From Advenella sp. S44 (GTDB taxonomy: Bacteria > Pseudomonadota > Gammaproteobacteria > Burkholderiales > Burkholderiaceae_B): a stretch of DNA of 64,000 bases. The DNA is taken from contig NZ_NEXS01000010.1 in the NCBI RefSeq assembly GCF_002810445.1, positions 186,001 to 250,000 on the forward strand, read 5' to 3'. Both the position numbers and the translations under genes were made by a program. Below the pieces are notes generated by a model that was given only the letters and a program-made list of their open reading frames with translations, did not search any database and was not told where the DNA came from. This document shows, in pieces, positions 53,150 through 64,000 of this stretch; position 1 is the stretch's first letter; every line of letters starts with the position of its first letter.

Positions 53150-55406
53150 CCAGCTTCAGGCAGTCCACGTAGAAAAAATCACGGTCGTCATCATCGACCA
53201 CATGGCCCAGACCATGGATAAAGGTCTCAAAGCCCGGGAATTTTGCATTGAAGCCACGCGCGAATTTCAGATATTCCACGATGGTCTTGTTAAAGCGCTC
53301 GCCTGGAATCAGCAGGGGAATGCCCGGCGGATAGGGCGTGAGCAGCACGCCGGTAACGCGGCCTTCAAGCTGGTCCAGCGGTACGCGCTCCACTTGCCGG
53401 TGCGCCATTTTGGCAAACGCATCCGAGGGCTTGAGCGCCGGCACCATATCCGACAGATAGACCTCTGTCGTCAAGCGCGCCACGTCATTCTCGCTGTAGG
53501 CCTCATGGATTTTCTGACACAGGTCGCGCAGCCCCATGCGCTCATACCGTTTGAAGTCGGCACAGAATTCCGGCAGAATGCGCCACAGTGGCGCATTGCG
53601 ATCGTAATCATCCTTGAACTGCTGCAGTGCAGTCACCAGCGTATTCCAGCGGCCTTTGGTAATGCCGATGGTAAACAGGATAAAGAAGGAATACAGACCG
53701 GTTTTTTCCACCACAATGCCATGCTCGGCAAGATACTTGGTCACCAGCGCCGCAGGGATCCCGCTGTCGGCAAAGTTGCCATCAATATCCAGTCCCGGCG
53801 TGATAATGGTCGCCTTAATCGGGTCCAGCATGTTGAAATTTTCGGCCAGGTCGCCAAAACCGTGCCATTCATCGCCCGATTCGAGCACCCAGTCTTCCTG
53901 AAAGCCGATGCCTTCGGAAACCAGGCGATTCGGGCCCCAGACCTTGAACCACCAGTCATTGCGGCCATACTCCGAGGCCACCTTGCGCATGGCCCGGCGA
54001 AAGTCCAGCGCTTCGCGAATACTCTCTGCAACCAGCGCGGTGCCGCCCGGCGGCTCCATCATCGCCGCTGAGACATCGCAGGACGCGATAATCGCGTACT
54101 GCGGCGACGTGGAGGTATGCATCAGGAATGCTTCATTGAAAATATTGCGATCCAGCTTGCGAGTCTGGGATTCCTGCACTACGATCTGCGATGCCTGTGA
54201 AATCCCGGCCAGCAGTTTATGCGTGGAGTGCGTGGCAAACACCATCGCGTCCTGGCTGCGTGGCCGGTCCGGGCCGATCGCATGCATGTTCGTATAGAAC
54301 TCATGAAAGGCGGCATGCGGCAGCCACGCTTCGTCAAAGTGCAGCGTATCAACAATACTGCCCAGCTTTTCCTTGATCATTTCCACGTTATAGATCACGC
54401 CGTCGTACGTGCTTTGCGTCAGGGTCAGAATGCGTGGCGTCTTGTTCTTTAGCTTGCGTGCAAACGGATTGGCTTCAATTTTTTTCTGAATACTTTCCGG
54501 GTCGAATTCCTCTAGCGGGATCGGGCCGATAATACCCAGGTGGTTGCGCGTCGGGCGCAAAAACACCGGTATTGCGCCTGTCATGGTGATCGCATGCAGA
54601 ATCGATTTATGGCAATTGCGATCAACTACGACCACGTCGTCGGCAGCCACGTTGGCATGCCACACCACTTTGTTGGACGTAGAGGTGCCATTGGTCACGA
54701 AATAGCAGTGATCCGCATGGAAAATACGGGCAGCATTACGCTCAGATTCGGCGACCGGACCGGTATGGTCCAGCAACTGGCCCAGTTCTTCGACGGCATT
54801 GCAAACGTCGGCGCGCAGCATATTCTCGCCAAAGAACTGGTGAAACATCTGCCCCACCGGGCTTTTGAGAAACGCCACACCGCCGGAGTGGCCCGGACAG
54901 TGCCACGAGTAGGAACCATCCTGCGCATACTTGACCAGCTCGCGGAAAAAAGGCGGCGACAATCCGTCCAGATAGCTTTTGGATTCGCGGATAATATGAC
55001 GAGCCACAAACTCGGGTGTGTCTTCGAACATATGAATGAAGCCGTGCAGCTCGCGCAGGATGTCATTGGGAATATGTTCGGACGTGCGGGTCTCGCCATA
55101 CAAATAAATAGGAATGTCTTCATTGCGAAAACGCAGCTCGCCAATAAAGGTACGCAAATTGCGAATGGCATGGGCGACGTCTTCACGCGAGTCGACGTCA
55201 AACTCTTCATCGTCGATAGACAGGATGAAGGCGCTGGCCCGGCTTTGCTGCTGCGCAAACGAGCTCAGATCGCCGTAACTGGTCACGCCAAGCACCTCGA
55301 CACCTTCGGCCTTGATGGCATCGGCAAGCGCACGTATACCGAAACCGGAGGCGCTGTCCGAGCGGAAGTCTTCGTCAATAATGACGATGGGGAAACGAAA
55401 TTTCAT
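53142..55406 (-). CDS. Fold-type I arginine/lysine/ornithine decarboxylase
   Basis: 754 residues. Three parts: an N-terminal wing/response-regulator-like domain (IVIIDEDFRSDSASGFGIRA), the PLP domain with SWHCPGHSGGVAFLKSPVG, LHFDEAWLPHAAFHEFY and PLP lysine K397 in FATHSTHKLLAG, and a C-terminal domain. Enzymes of this size are biodegradative decarboxylases (Adc, Ldc, Odc), making polyamines or giving acid resistance; the precise amino acid is not readable. It overlaps the next gene by 8 bp and lies 34 bp after dcd, an arrangement common in this bacterial family. Confidence 0.9.
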   Translation of the reverse strand: MKFRFPIVIIDEDFRSDSASGFGIRALADAIKAEGVEVLGVTSYGDLSSFAQQQSRASAFILSIDDEEFDVDSREDVAHAIRNLRTFIGELRFRNEDIPIYLYGETRTSEHIPNDILRELHGFIHMFEDTPEFVARHIIRESKSYLDGLSPPFFRELVKYAQDGSYSWHCPGHSGGVAFLKSPVGQMFHQFFGENMLRADVCNAVEELGQLLDHTGPVAESERNAARIFHADHCYFVTNGTSTSNKVVWHANVAADDVVVVDRNCHKSILHAITMTGAIPVFLRPTRNHLGIIGPIPLEEFDPESIQKKIEANPFARKLKNKTPRILTLTQSTYDGVIYNVEMIKEKLGSIVDTLHFDEAWLPHAAFHEFYTNMHAIGPDRPRSQDAMVFATHSTHKLLAGISQASQIVVQESQTRKLDRNIFNEAFLMHTSTSPQYAIIASCDVSAAMMEPPGGTALVAESIREALDFRRAMRKVASEYGRNDWWFKVWGPNRLVSEGIGFQEDWVLESGDEWHGFGDLAENFNMLDPIKATIITPGLDIDGNFADSGIPAALVTKYLAEHGIVVEKTGLYSFFILFTIGITKGRWNTLVTALQQFKDDYDRNAPLWRILPEFCADFKRYERMGLRDLCQKIHEAYSENDVARLTTEVYLSDMVPALKPSDAFAKMAHRQVERVPLDQLEGRVTGVLLTPYPPGIPLLIPGERFNKTIVEYLKFARGFNAKFPGFETFIHGLGHVVDDDDRDFFYVDCLKLDE

Positions 55407-55440
55407 CCGGTACTCCTGGCTGGCTGATCAAATAGCCTGA

Positions 55441-56004
55441 TTATGTTCTTGGAAGGGTGACGCCTTGTTGACCCTGATACTTTCCGCCGCGATCCCGGTA
55501 CGATGTTTCGCACACCTCGTCACCCTGCAGGAACAGAAACTGGGCACATCCCTCGCCAGCGTAGATTTTGGCGGGCAGCGGTGTTGTGTTGGAAAACTCC
55601 AGCGTAACATGTCCTTCCCACTCTGGTTCCAACGGCGTCACATTGACGATAATCCCGCAACGCGCGTATGTGCTTTTACCCAGGCAGATCGTGAGCACTT
55701 CGCGCGGAATGCGGAAATATTCAACAGTCCGGGCAAGCGCAAACGAGTTCGGCGGAATAATGCAAACATCACCCTTGAAGTCGACAAAGGATTTCTCATC
55801 GAAGTTCTTCGGATCTACAATCGTGGAATTGATGTTGGTAAAAATCTTGAATTCATCGGCGCAACGCACATCGTAGCCATAGCTGCTGGTGCCATAGCTC
55901 ACAATCTTTTGCCCGTTAATCTGGCGCACCTGACCCGCCTCGAAGGGAGTGATCATGCCGTCTTGCGCCGCCTGCCGAATCCACCGGTCGTTCTTGATAC
56001 TCAT
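55441..56004 (-). CDS. dcd: dCTP deaminase
   Basis: 187 residues. Deaminates dCTP to dUTP, feeding dUMP to ThyA. Motifs: [35 protein letters not shown] (catalytic region), and [20 protein letters not shown] with the active-site Glu. Full-length for the trimeric family. It lies between tamB and the decarboxylase gene on the same strand; the 85-nt gap to tamB includes a CCCCTGC/GCAGGGG hairpin of uncertain role. Confidence 0.95.
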   Translation of the reverse strand: MSIKNDRWIRQAAQDGMITPFEAGQVRQINGQKIVSYGTSSYGYDVRCADEFKIFTNINSTIVDPKNFDEKSFVDFKGDVCIIPPNSFALARTVEYFRIPREVLTICLGKSTYARCGIIVNVTPLEPEWEGHVTLEFSNTTPLPAKIYAGEGCAQFLFLQGDEVCETSYRDRGGKYQGQQGVTLPRT

Positions 56005-56089
56005 AGCCTGTATCTCTCTGCTGGGGTCTGCCCCGAAGGGAAAAGCGCCATTGTAGCCCCTGCGGCTGCAGGGGAGTATGCATTTTTCA

Positions 56090-59000
56090 TCAGTCCCTGA
56101 AAAACCGGCGATAGATCAGTTCCAGTCCGTTGACCGTGCCGGCCTTGATATCGGCCGAGAGGTTTCTGAACAGGCGGTAACTGCCGCGCACCACGGTGCC
56201 GGTGCCGGCCATGGCCTGCTCGACACTCACGGTCATGCCGTTTTCAAACTTTTTGCTGGCCGCGAAAAACTGTTCGGACAAGTCGCTGGATGACTCCTGA
56301 TTAACGCTGGAGGCCACTGTTTTTTCGGGCAGAACCGTACCGGATTTACCGACATTACCCGAACGGATGGCAATATCGTCCAGCCCCAACTTGCGATAGA
56401 ACGGCTCGCCGCCACCCACGATAGACGAGCCCACCGAGAACAACAGGGCAGCATCGCTGCCGCCGCTGTCAGGACCCCGTCCCATCAACAGCCACGACAG
56501 TTTTTCCACTTCGCTCACGTCCGGATAAGACACCAGGTCAATCCTGGGCTTCTTGGCGGTTCCGACCACTTTGACCCCGGCTTCCACATCCAGCCCGGTG
56601 CGCAGGGCTTCAATATCCAGAATCGGATTGGCCAGATTACCCTGGAAGGTGATCCGGCCTCGGCGAATCTGCAAGCGCTGTCCATAGGCCTCGATGGCCC
56701 CACCACGCGTGCGGAAGGCACCCACGCCAGTCAATTGGTTTTTCTCCTGAATCACATTGAGCGAGCCCACCAGGCCCGAATCGAGCCCCATGCCCACGAT
56801 ATAGAAACGCTTGCCCAGGTCGACCGTAAAATCCAGGCTCAGATCCAGCGGCGACTCTTCCTTGACGACCTTGGTCTGGCCGGGTTTGAGCACGACCACA
56901 TCGCCATCGACGGCCGGCACGCTGCCCAGGATATCCACGCTGGCCCAGCCGGCATCGGCCGTGACTTTGCCCTTGATTGCCACTTTGGGCAACGGCGCAT
57001 CAATATCCACATCGCCGCTGATCATGACAAAGCGATCCGAGCGCTGGATGATCGGATAATGATCGAACACGATCCGGAAATCGCCGCGGCTGGTGTTCAA
57101 GTTCCATTTGCCGGTAATGCCCAGCGAGCCGTTTTGCGCCGGCTCATTCTCTTCAATCCATTTCTTGGTACGCCATTCATTGGCCGTGATGCGGATCACA
57201 GAGGGGAAACGCAGCGTGTTGATCATTACCTGGTTATCACGCAGTGTGGCCTCCAGCGTACCGTCCAACAGACGAATGCCGTTGTCGATTTCCACGATTT
57301 TCACTTTGGAGCCGGAAATTTTACCGTTCGTGGTCCACTGGCCGTTGGCGCGTGATTGCGCCGTGACGTTCAGCGCCACGGCCCCACCCAGATCCAGCAA
57401 ATCGCCAGTTAGCGGGCCCATCCAGCTGATATCTTCCAGATTGCCGTTCAGCGTGATTTTGGCGCCGCTCAGATTCGGCGACAGACCGTTAAATGCAATC
57501 GCGCCCGCTCCCTTCAGATTGCCTTTGTTTTGCGTATCGAAGGCAATATTCAGATTAGCGGCGCTGGTAGTTTCGCCGGTTTTATTGAAATTGGCCGCGA
57601 CCAGCATATTGGTCAGTCCCAGCGGAATCGGCGTTGACGCCGGAATCATAAAGTCGCCGCTCACCCGTTTCAAGGCCGTCTTGCCCGTCAGCGCGCCATC
57701 AAAGGCCAGGTCCCAGTCAAAATCGAGTACCAGCGAGGTCTCCTGTTGCGTACTCTTGCGCCGGTCGATAATGCCTGCGTTGCTGTTTTGCGCCTCTTGG
57801 GCGGCCGGATCGGCCAGTTTTTGCATATCGCGGATGAAGGCCGGGCTGAGCACAAAGCGGTCAATTGACCCTTTGGTATTCCATTTGCCATTGCTGCCCG
57901 AGGTGCCTTCCTGCCGGATCACAATGCTGTGTTTGCCCGGCAGGCCAATATTAATGGCCGATGGTCCTGCTTCCCATGCTGGCAGTCCGCCCTCTGCAGA
58001 CGGCGCAAACGCCAATGTCCAGGGCTTTTCCTGTTCAACGCTGATGCCTGCATGGCGCACATCCAGCACCGAAAGCATACCTTGCCAGCCTTCAGCGCCC
58101 TGTGCGTTCTTGCCCCATGAGCCATCGCCGGCCAAATGGAGATTAACTGGCGCCTTGCCCAGTTCGCGCGATTTACCCTGGGAGAACATGCCCTTCAGAT
58201 CCACCGCATGTTTGCTGACCATGCCTTTGATCGTACCATCCAGTGTGACGCTGCCAGGCAGGCCAGGCCAGAACGAAGCCAGGGCCGGCGCATCCACATC
58301 CAGCGTCAGTTCGCTGTCGGCTTGCCCGAATGCGCCCTTGCTGCGTATTTTGTTGCTGCCCAGGGTCAAATCGATATTGGCCGCAGGCACCTTGAAGGCA
58401 TTCAGATCCATGCCCGCGCCGGCCTGTCCGTCCAGCGTCAGATCCTGCAGCGCCAAGTCTACGGTACCGGCCAGTGGCTTGTCGTTCCAGACACTACCCT
58501 TATCGAACTGCCCCTTGATGCTCGCCGATTTAATGGCCGTCGGTGAAAACATATCGACATCCACGGCCAGGTCGGTACTGAGCAAGGTCTTGGGAATACT
58601 GTCTGCCATCAGCTTGCTCACAGGCAGGGCCTTGGCATTGACTCGCATATGAATGCGATCCGACTCGTCCTGACCGCCTTTGGGCGACACCAGCGCCTCA
58701 AGCGTGAGCGTAGAGCCGTCGCGCAGCGCAAGGTCTGCCTTGGCATCGCGCAACAGCAGCGGCGTTGCCATATCCAGTTTGACGTCTGCATTCAGATGTG
58801 ATTTTTCGCCGGTTGCGCTGGCCGTGACCGCGTATCCGTCCTGCACCTGCTGCGTCTGCTGTGGTTCAATGTCAAGTGCAATCGTGTCAAAATCAAGCGG
58901 TACTGGCGTCTTGAACGGCAAAACGCCCGTGCCGTCGGTGCGATGAACATGCAAGGAACCGGTCAGCATTTGCGCAAATGCCAGGTCCCACTCAGCGTCC

Positions 59001-62000
59001 AGCGTGATGTCCTTGTCGGCGGCGGTCGTGGCAGCCGCATCCTTATTGTTGCCATTCTCACGCTTGCCGGACCCGGCTTTTTTATTCTGTGCCGCAGCCA
59101 CTTCCAGGGCCTTGGCCGCCGCCTGCGTTGCGGCGCGAGCTGCTGCCTCATCTGTGGCGGTAAACGCTTTCTGCAGATTCATCAGGTATTGCGGGTTGAT
59201 CACCAGATCCTGAATCTGTCCTTTGGTCTGCCACTGGCTACCGCTGCCGGAGGACTCGCCGGGTAAAATCAACGCACTGCGGTGTTCGGGCAGATCCAGC
59301 AGAAACCGGGACGCCGTGGTGGCCCACTGCGTTGGCTGGCGGCCGTCATCAGGCAGGAAAGACAGCGACATCGGGCTCTGCTGCTGCAGCCGCAAGTCGG
59401 TATGCCGCAGGTGCAAATTGCTCAATACGCCAACCCAACCTTGCTGGCCGCCCTCGACTTTATCCCAGGCGCCTTCCACATCCAGGCCGAACACGACCGG
59501 CGCCTTGCCCAGCACCTGGCTGGGCGCCTGGGCATACATGCCGTAAACCTGCGCATGATGATTGGTGACACGACCGTCCACCACTGCATTGACCAGCGCG
59601 CTGCCCGGCAGGGATGGCCAGAAATTGGCTAGCGCCGGTGCATTCACGTCAAGGTAAAGCTGGCTCGCATCCTCGCCAAAGCCGCCATGCGCCGTGATGC
59701 GGTTGCTCCCCAGCGTCACATCCACCTCGGTGTCGCTCACCTGCAACTTGTCCAGATTCGGCTTGATGCTGCGATCAGCCCGCTCCTGCTCATTTTGCTC
59801 ATCGAACATGCCCGCCAGATGCACCTTGCTGCGAACCACGCCGGCCAGCGCTTTGTCATTCCATTGGCTGCCCGGCATAAATTGCGCATCAACAGCCACG
59901 TCGGCGATTTGCTGCTTACCAGGCAAGGTATCCGCGATCAGCGACACCTTACCGTTAAGCAGAGAGGCCGGCGTGGCGCCGGCCGAGAGCGAAGCCAGAT
60001 TCAGCGATTGCAGATTCACCATGGCAGTCAGTCGGTCTGTGCCTTCGCTAACGCCTGCGACCGATTCAATATCTGCGGTTACGCCGGCACCGTCAGTTAA
60101 TGCCAGTTGTAATTTCCCGTCGCGCAAGGGAATCACGTCTGACATATCCAGATTCAAATTGGCGTTCAGGTTCGATTGTGGCCCCTGCCCTTGCGCGGCG
60201 ATGGCCAGTACCGAGTGTTTCTCATCCTCGCGCGTTTCGTTCAGCTTGATGCTAAGCGTCTCGAAATCCAGCGGAATTTTCTGCACCAGCGGCACGAAAC
60301 GGTCGCCCGAAGTCCGCTTGAGATTGACCGTACCTTGCAGACCATTGACCGTCTCCAGATTCCAGTCGCCGTCAAAAACAATATCCGGGAAACTGCCCGC
60401 CGTTTGTTTGGCCAGAGCCTTGGCGGTCGCATTCTTGGCTGCCGTATCCTGCGCAGCCGCATCGGCCTGATCGCCAGCGTTCGCCGATTGCGCAGCGCCG
60501 GCCGCATTCATCCGGGCGATGTCGTCCATCAGCCGGTCACTGATGACCAGATTGTTAAATGATCCCGCCGTGGTGATGCCCTGCGCATTGCCACTGGCTT
60601 TATCCAGCGTCAATTGCGTCTCGCTTGCGCCCGGCAAAGTCAAGCCCAGTGCGCCGGGGCCAGCAGACCACGTTTTTTGCACGCCGGTGGCATTGGGACT
60701 GAACAGCAGCGGCAACACTGCGCGCTCGCGCAGACGGACCCCCGCATGAGCCAGGTTCAGCGCGGCCAGCTCGCCTTCCCAGCCATCAACGCCGTCGGCC
60801 AGCTGGTGCCACTTGCCGTTGACTTTGGCTGACAGATCAAGCGGCGCCTTGCCCAGGGTTTTGACATTCCCCTGATTCACTTTGCCGCTGATGTCCAGCA
60901 CATGCGAGGCAATGGTGCCAGCCAGCGTGCCCGAAACCGTCGCGGTCCCATTGACGCCATCGACCAGTTGGCCCAGTTGGGGCGCGTCAATATTAAGTCG
61001 CAGCACACTTTCCTGCTGACCGAAACTGCCCGAAGTGGAAACGCTGTTTTCACCCAGTTTGACATCAATATCCGCCTTGCGAACATTCAATCGGTTCAGG
61101 TCCACCTGCGTAGTAGACGTCTGGATTGCATCTGTGTTTGACGCAACTTGCTGCGCCTTCTCCAGCGCATCGTCGCCGCTTGCCGTGGTTACGGTCTTGC
61201 CTTCATGCTGTGCCTGGCGTGCGGCTGCCGCCCGGGCGTTGTCGGCAACCGCCTGACCCATTTGCTCGCCATCAACAATCTGGCGCTGCGTCAGGACACC
61301 CTGTGAATCAATGTCCACGTCCAGGTCGGCTGCCAGCGGCTTGCCCTGCAGTTGGCTCTGGCCATCAATCGTGCCTTTCAGCTGCAATCCCTGCACATTT
61401 GACATACCCAGAACGTCTGCCACAAATGTCATATCAGTGGTCAATACGGAATCGGCGGCGCCCTGCTGACCCTTGATCGTCAATTGCTGGCTGGCGATGG
61501 TCCCCGACAGGCGGTCTGAATCGGCCACGCCCTGCTTTGTCTTTTTGTCCGCTTTCAGCTGCAAGCCGGAATTGTCGCCGAGCTTGATGTCCACGTCGGC
61601 CTGATTCAGTGGAATGCCACCGTCTGTCAGGCCCAGATTTAACTTGGCGTCTACCTGCGCGCCCTGGCCGCTACCCTGCAGGGCCAAGCCGAGTTTTTCC
61701 AGATCGCCGTTGACCTGGGTGCGCAAATCAAAAGTGCAATCTCGTTGCTGCAACGCGCCCGTGAGCACACCGCCCACCTGCACGAACTGGCTCAGGCAGA
61801 CCGGCGACTGCCGATTCTGCGTAGCCAGTTTTGCATTCAAATCCAGCTTCATGGGATACGGGCTTTTGATCGACTCGATTTCCAGCGTACCGCTCAGATC
61901 AACGTCGGACTGCGGATGCGAGATGTGAACGCTTTGCAGCGTTCCCTTGGCGTGCTGGTCAATAATCAGCAAATCAGCGAGGCTGAAATTACTCAGGCCT

Positions 62001-62470
62001 ACTGGCAAGCCCGAACCGTCGGGCATCAGCAGGGCAAAACTGCCAACGTCCAGCCTGTCGACCTGTATGCCAATCGGAATACCGGGCATTTCAAATGGCT
62101 TGGATTCTTCCGGTTCGGGCTCGGGATTTTCCAACGGCAGCAGCTTCACATCCAGATCGGCTACACTCATCTGCTCCACGCGCAAGGTGCGCTTGAACAG
62201 TTTGAGCCAGTCCACCTTCAACACCGCTTCCTTGCCGGTAATCTTGATCTCCGGCGTATCGATCAGCAGCCGGTCCAGCTCAATACCGCTCCAAAGCGTT
62301 CCGCGCACATTACTCAGCTCGCCGCCCACCTGGCTGATCACGGTATTGAGCAGCCAGCGACTGCCCGGATTGGTTCCCATGAACCAGAATACAAAGGCAC
62401 ATAGCCCGATCAACAGTGTCAGGACTATCGATTTCCAGCGAAAAAACCCGCGCAAATATTTCGTTTTCAT
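56090..62470 (-). CDS. tamB: Translocation and assembly module subunit TamB, unusually long with triplicated module
   Basis: 2126 residues, against 1259 for E. coli TamB. A single N-terminal membrane anchor (about 11-30) precedes a long beta-rich periplasmic body and the conserved C-terminal TamB/DUF490 domain ([49 protein letters not shown], ending [11 protein letters not shown]). A module of about 450 residues occurs three times: the motif LGKAP is at 539, 987 and 1437, preceded by LGxN..GxFG and D-APxL segments and followed by W(D/N)L...TG strands with Trp at 703, 1161 and 1586. TamB with TamA aids outer-membrane protein and lipid transport. The start shares one base with the tamA stop (TAATG). 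Confidence 0.93.
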   Translation of the reverse strand: MKTKYLRGFFRWKSIVLTLLIGLCAFVFWFMGTNPGSRWLLNTVISQVGGELSNVRGTLWSGIELDRLLIDTPEIKITGKEAVLKVDWLKLFKRTLRVEQMSVADLDVKLLPLENPEPEPEESKPFEMPGIPIGIQVDRLDVGSFALLMPDGSGLPVGLSNFSLADLLIIDQHAKGTLQSVHISHPQSDVDLSGTLEIESIKSPYPMKLDLNAKLATQNRQSPVCLSQFVQVGGVLTGALQQRDCTFDLRTQVNGDLEKLGLALQGSGQGAQVDAKLNLGLTDGGIPLNQADVDIKLGDNSGLQLKADKKTKQGVADSDRLSGTIASQQLTIKGQQGAADSVLTTDMTFVADVLGMSNVQGLQLKGTIDGQSQLQGKPLAADLDVDIDSQGVLTQRQIVDGEQMGQAVADNARAAAARQAQHEGKTVTTASGDDALEKAQQVASNTDAIQTSTTQVDLNRLNVRKADIDVKLGENSVSTSGSFGQQESVLRLNIDAPQLGQLVDGVNGTATVSGTLAGTIASHVLDISGKVNQGNVKTLGKAPLDLSAKVNGKWHQLADGVDGWEGELAALNLAHAGVRLRERAVLPLLFSPNATGVQKTWSAGPGALGLTLPGASETQLTLDKASGNAQGITTAGSFNNLVISDRLMDDIARMNAAGAAQSANAGDQADAAAQDTAAKNATAKALAKQTAGSFPDIVFDGDWNLETVNGLQGTVNLKRTSGDRFVPLVQKIPLDFETLSIKLNETREDEKHSVLAIAAQGQGPQSNLNANLNLDMSDVIPLRDGKLQLALTDGAGVTADIESVAGVSEGTDRLTAMVNLQSLNLASLSAGATPASLLNGKVSLIADTLPGKQQIADVAVDAQFMPGSQWNDKALAGVVRSKVHLAGMFDEQNEQERADRSIKPNLDKLQVSDTEVDVTLGSNRITAHGGFGEDASQLYLDVNAPALANFWPSLPGSALVNAVVDGRVTNHHAQVYGMYAQAPSQVLGKAPVVFGLDVEGAWDKVEGGQQGWVGVLSNLHLRHTDLRLQQQSPMSLSFLPDDGRQPTQWATTASRFLLDLPEHRSALILPGESSGSGSQWQTKGQIQDLVINPQYLMNLQKAFTATDEAAARAATQAAAKALEVAAAQNKKAGSGKRENGNNKDAAATTAADKDITLDAEWDLAFAQMLTGSLHVHRTDGTGVLPFKTPVPLDFDTIALDIEPQQTQQVQDGYAVTASATGEKSHLNADVKLDMATPLLLRDAKADLALRDGSTLTLEALVSPKGGQDESDRIHMRVNAKALPVSKLMADSIPKTLLSTDLAVDVDMFSPTAIKSASIKGQFDKGSVWNDKPLAGTVDLALQDLTLDGQAGAGMDLNAFKVPAANIDLTLGSNKIRSKGAFGQADSELTLDVDAPALASFWPGLPGSVTLDGTIKGMVSKHAVDLKGMFSQGKSRELGKAPVNLHLAGDGSWGKNAQGAEGWQGMLSVLDVRHAGISVEQEKPWTLAFAPSAEGGLPAWEAGPSAINIGLPGKHSIVIRQEGTSGSNGKWNTKGSIDRFVLSPAFIRDMQKLADPAAQEAQNSNAGIIDRRKSTQQETSLVLDFDWDLAFDGALTGKTALKRVSGDFMIPASTPIPLGLTNMLVAANFNKTGETTSAANLNIAFDTQNKGNLKGAGAIAFNGLSPNLSGAKITLNGNLEDISWMGPLTGDLLDLGGAVALNVTAQSRANGQWTTNGKISGSKVKIVEIDNGIRLLDGTLEATLRDNQVMINTLRFPSVIRITANEWRTKKWIEENEPAQNGSLGITGKWNLNTSRGDFRIVFDHYPIIQRSDRFVMISGDVDIDAPLPKVAIKGKVTADAGWASVDILGSVPAVDGDVVVLKPGQTKVVKEESPLDLSLDFTVDLGKRFYIVGMGLDSGLVGSLNVIQEKNQLTGVGAFRTRGGAIEAYGQRLQIRRGRITFQGNLANPILDIEALRTGLDVEAGVKVVGTAKKPRIDLVSYPDVSEVEKLSWLLMGRGPDSGGSDAALLFSVGSSIVGGGEPFYRKLGLDDIAIRSGNVGKSGTVLPEKTVASSVNQESSSDLSEQFFAASKKFENGMTVSVEQAMAGTGTVVRGSYRLFRNLSADIKAGTVNGLELIYRRFFRD

Positions 62471-64000
62471 TAGAATGCCACTCCCAATGAAAAGTGCAGC
62501 CGGATACTATGATCACGCTGGCCGTAAGCCAGATCCAGGAACAGCGGACCGGCAGGCGTCTTGATTCGCGCGCCCACGCCATAGCCAACATGCAATTTCA
62601 TTTTATTGAACGACTCTGCGGCATCGCCTGCATCAACAAACACACCCATCCCAAATCGATCGTCAAAGTAACGCATATATTCAACGCTGACCACGGCCAG
62701 AGAGCGATCGCCCACAACCGCGTCACCTGCGGATTTACCAATGTCGTTGTATTTATAGCCGCGAATGGAGCGCGCCCCACCGGTGCGATAGCCGAAGTCA
62801 TCGGGAATGCGCATGCCGCTGGCGCCAAACACTTGCCCCGTTTCGCCGCGCAAGGTTAGCACGTCGCGCCGGCCTATCGGCCACCATTGCTGAGCCCGCA
62901 GCCCGACCCGACTGAAAGGTTCGCCTTTATCCAGCGTCACGCCAGCGCCCAGGCCCAGCGCAATCAAATTGCCTTCACGCGGATCATATTTGTCATCGAC
63001 ATCGCGACGCAGAAGATCCCAGGTTGCCACCAGCGACGGCAGGCGATAACGATCCTCGCCGTCTCGCTTGACCGAATCATAGGCGGCCAGCACGCCCCAG
63101 TTCGATTCATAATCGACCCGGCTGTCCGCGTCCAGTTTGAACTCCAGCTTGCGTTTCCAGCCCAGGGCATAGCGCATGACATCTTCGTTCTGAATATCGG
63201 AATGACGGAACATCACGCCCACGCTGTCTTTGCTGCCATCCAGGTTGGGGGGCAAATGAAAATCCAGATAGGCGCGTTGCAGCTTGGCGTTGACGGCAGC
63301 ACCGGTTTCCATGATGAGCGGCTGGCCGAACACCACATTTTGCTTGTACATCACTTCGACACCAGGACCCACTGCATCGTCAATGCCCAGCGAGCCGGCC
63401 AGAGAGCGCGCCGGCGCCTCCGAGACTCGCACCGCAACCGGCAGTTCTGCAGAATCCTGCGCGTAGATCTCGTCACCCGGTGGTTTTTTCAGGGTAACAA
63501 ATGCCCCGCGGAAGAAATTGGTGGACTGGATTTGCTGCTGCCAGGTATCCAGTTGCTCCTGTGAGAATCGCTGGCCCGGCGTGTACTTGATATAGCGACG
63601 AATCAGGCTGGCCGGCACGCGCCGCAGCCCGACCACTTCGGTGTGACCCAGTGTCACTGCAGGGCCGCTATCGACCGAGGTCTCGGTTTCCACGGTGGCG
63701 GTTTCAGGATTGACCACCGCCTGCGAATGCGTCATGCGGGCCAGGTAAAAATCATCGGCAGCCACGCCATCGAGCATGCCCGACTTGGCGTTGCTCCACT
63801 GTTCGTTCAGAAAATCCTTGCCCACCGGCAGGGCCCAGTCTTTGCGCAATTGCGTGACGCGATCATTAAAGCGTGGCGTGGCAATACTGCCGGTAAAATT
63901 ATTGGTCACTGATTTGACCTTGGAGACCTGTCCCGGATCAATGGAAATATCCCAGGTTTCGCCGCCAACGTCCTCGCCGACTTCCAGCGTGACTTCGGGC
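62470..64000 (-). CDS. tamA: BamA/TamA family outer membrane protein, C-terminal part
   Basis: The frame is open from the stop at 62470 to the right edge, so the N-terminus is missing. 509 codons are present. A POTRA-like segment (LGHTEVVGLRRVPASLIRRY, TPGQRFSQEQLDTWQQQIQS) precedes the Omp85 beta-barrel: GIDDAVGPGVEVMYKQN, TGGARSIRGYKYNDIG (the conserved xRGY motif of Omp85 proteins), GVFVDAGDA, and the terminal strand HFSLGVAF ending in Phe. TamA pairs with inner-membrane-anchored TamB; one-base overlap with tamB implies coupled expression. Confidence 0.92.
   Translation of the reverse strand, partial: PEVTLEVGEDVGGETWDISIDPGQVSKVKSVTNNFTGSIATPRFNDRVTQLRKDWALPVGKDFLNEQWSNAKSGMLDGVAADDFYLARMTHSQAVVNPETATVETETSVDSGPAVTLGHTEVVGLRRVPASLIRRYIKYTPGQRFSQEQLDTWQQQIQSTNFFRGAFVTLKKPPGDEIYAQDSAELPVAVRVSEAPARSLAGSLGIDDAVGPGVEVMYKQNVVFGQPLIMETGAAVNAKLQRAYLDFHLPPNLDGSKDSVGVMFRHSDIQNEDVMRYALGWKRKLEFKLDADSRVDYESNWGVLAAYDSVKRDGEDRYRLPSLVATWDLLRRDVDDKYDPREGNLIALGLGAGVTLDKGEPFSRVGLRAQQWWPIGRRDVLTLRGETGQVFGASGMRIPDDFGYRTGGARSIRGYKYNDIGKSAGDAVVGDRSLAVVSVEYMRYFDDRFGMGVFVDAGDAAESFNKMKLHVGYGVGARIKTPAGPLFLDLAYGQRDHSIRLHFSLGVAF

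Noticed and set aside
1-64000. CRISPR arrays, insertion sequences, prophage or integrative elements
   Set aside because: No spaced exact repeats, transposase, integrase or attachment-site duplication were seen; the tRNA-Gln gene shows no adjacent integrase or 3' tRNA fragment.

Overview
The window reads as a chromosomal segment of a betaproteobacterium of the order Burkholderiales, most probably family Alcaligenaceae (relatives of Bordetella, Achromobacter and Advenella). The basis is the protein sequences and several gene strings typical of that family: ftsY/rsmD/coaD/ferredoxin; TPR-lolB-ispE-tRNA-Gln-prs-rplY-pth with ychF nearby; thyA-folA; gcvT-gcvH-gcvP; dcd next to a large Arg/Lys/Orn decarboxylase; tamA-tamB. 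The genus call is inference. I see no phage, insertion sequence, integrase or CRISPR array.

Layout. 1-5.3 kb: an aromatic-CoA catabolism edge (partial SDR, fused salicylyl/2-aminobenzoyl-CoA monooxygenase-reductase) with a divergent MarR regulator, then glpD. 5.5-11.6 kb: CYTH-CHAD protein, ftsY, rsmD, coaD, ferredoxin, and an orphan MOSC N-terminal domain. 11.6-20.4 kb: asmA, yidB, ychF, pth/CPBP protease, rplY, prs. 20.5-26.2 kb: tRNA-Gln, ispE, lolB, a TPR protein, mutM and an FAD-linked 2-hydroxyacid dehydrogenase. 26.4-39.7 kb: a phosphomannomutase/phosphoglucomutase followed by a compact minus-strand surface-glycan locus (WecA-like initiator, UDP-HexNAc dehydrogenase, C4-epimerase, MurJ/Wzx-like flippase, four GT4 glycosyltransferases, an AsnB-like amidotransferase). 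The enzymes point to a glycan containing N-acetylgalactosaminuronic acid, possibly amidated. 39.7-40.65 kb: a large gene-free gap holding a candidate small RNA. 40.65-51 kb: coq7, osmC-thyA-folA, a large MscS-type channel, and the glycine-cleavage operon under a tandem glycine riboswitch. 51-64 kb: a GrlR-like orphan, a flavoprotein, the decarboxylase, dcd, and tamB-tamA (tamA runs off the end).

Three things stand out. First, TamB is very long (2126 residues) because a module of about 450 residues occurs three times. Second, degenerate short tandem repeats with unit lengths of 15, 24 or 30 nt recur: they form interdomain linkers in FtsY, the fused flavoenzyme, AsmA and one glycosyltransferase, and they sit just after the stop codons of glpD and coaD. 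The array after coaD stays open in the coaD frame and would encode pentapeptide-repeat-like sequence. Third, the gap at 39.98-40.26 kb carries a good minus-strand promoter, two intrinsic-terminator-like hairpins and a C-rich hairpin loop complementary to Shine-Dalgarno sequences.

Start codons were moved downstream of the longest open frame wherever a Shine-Dalgarno, signal peptide or conserved N-terminus supported it; such choices are stated per gene.
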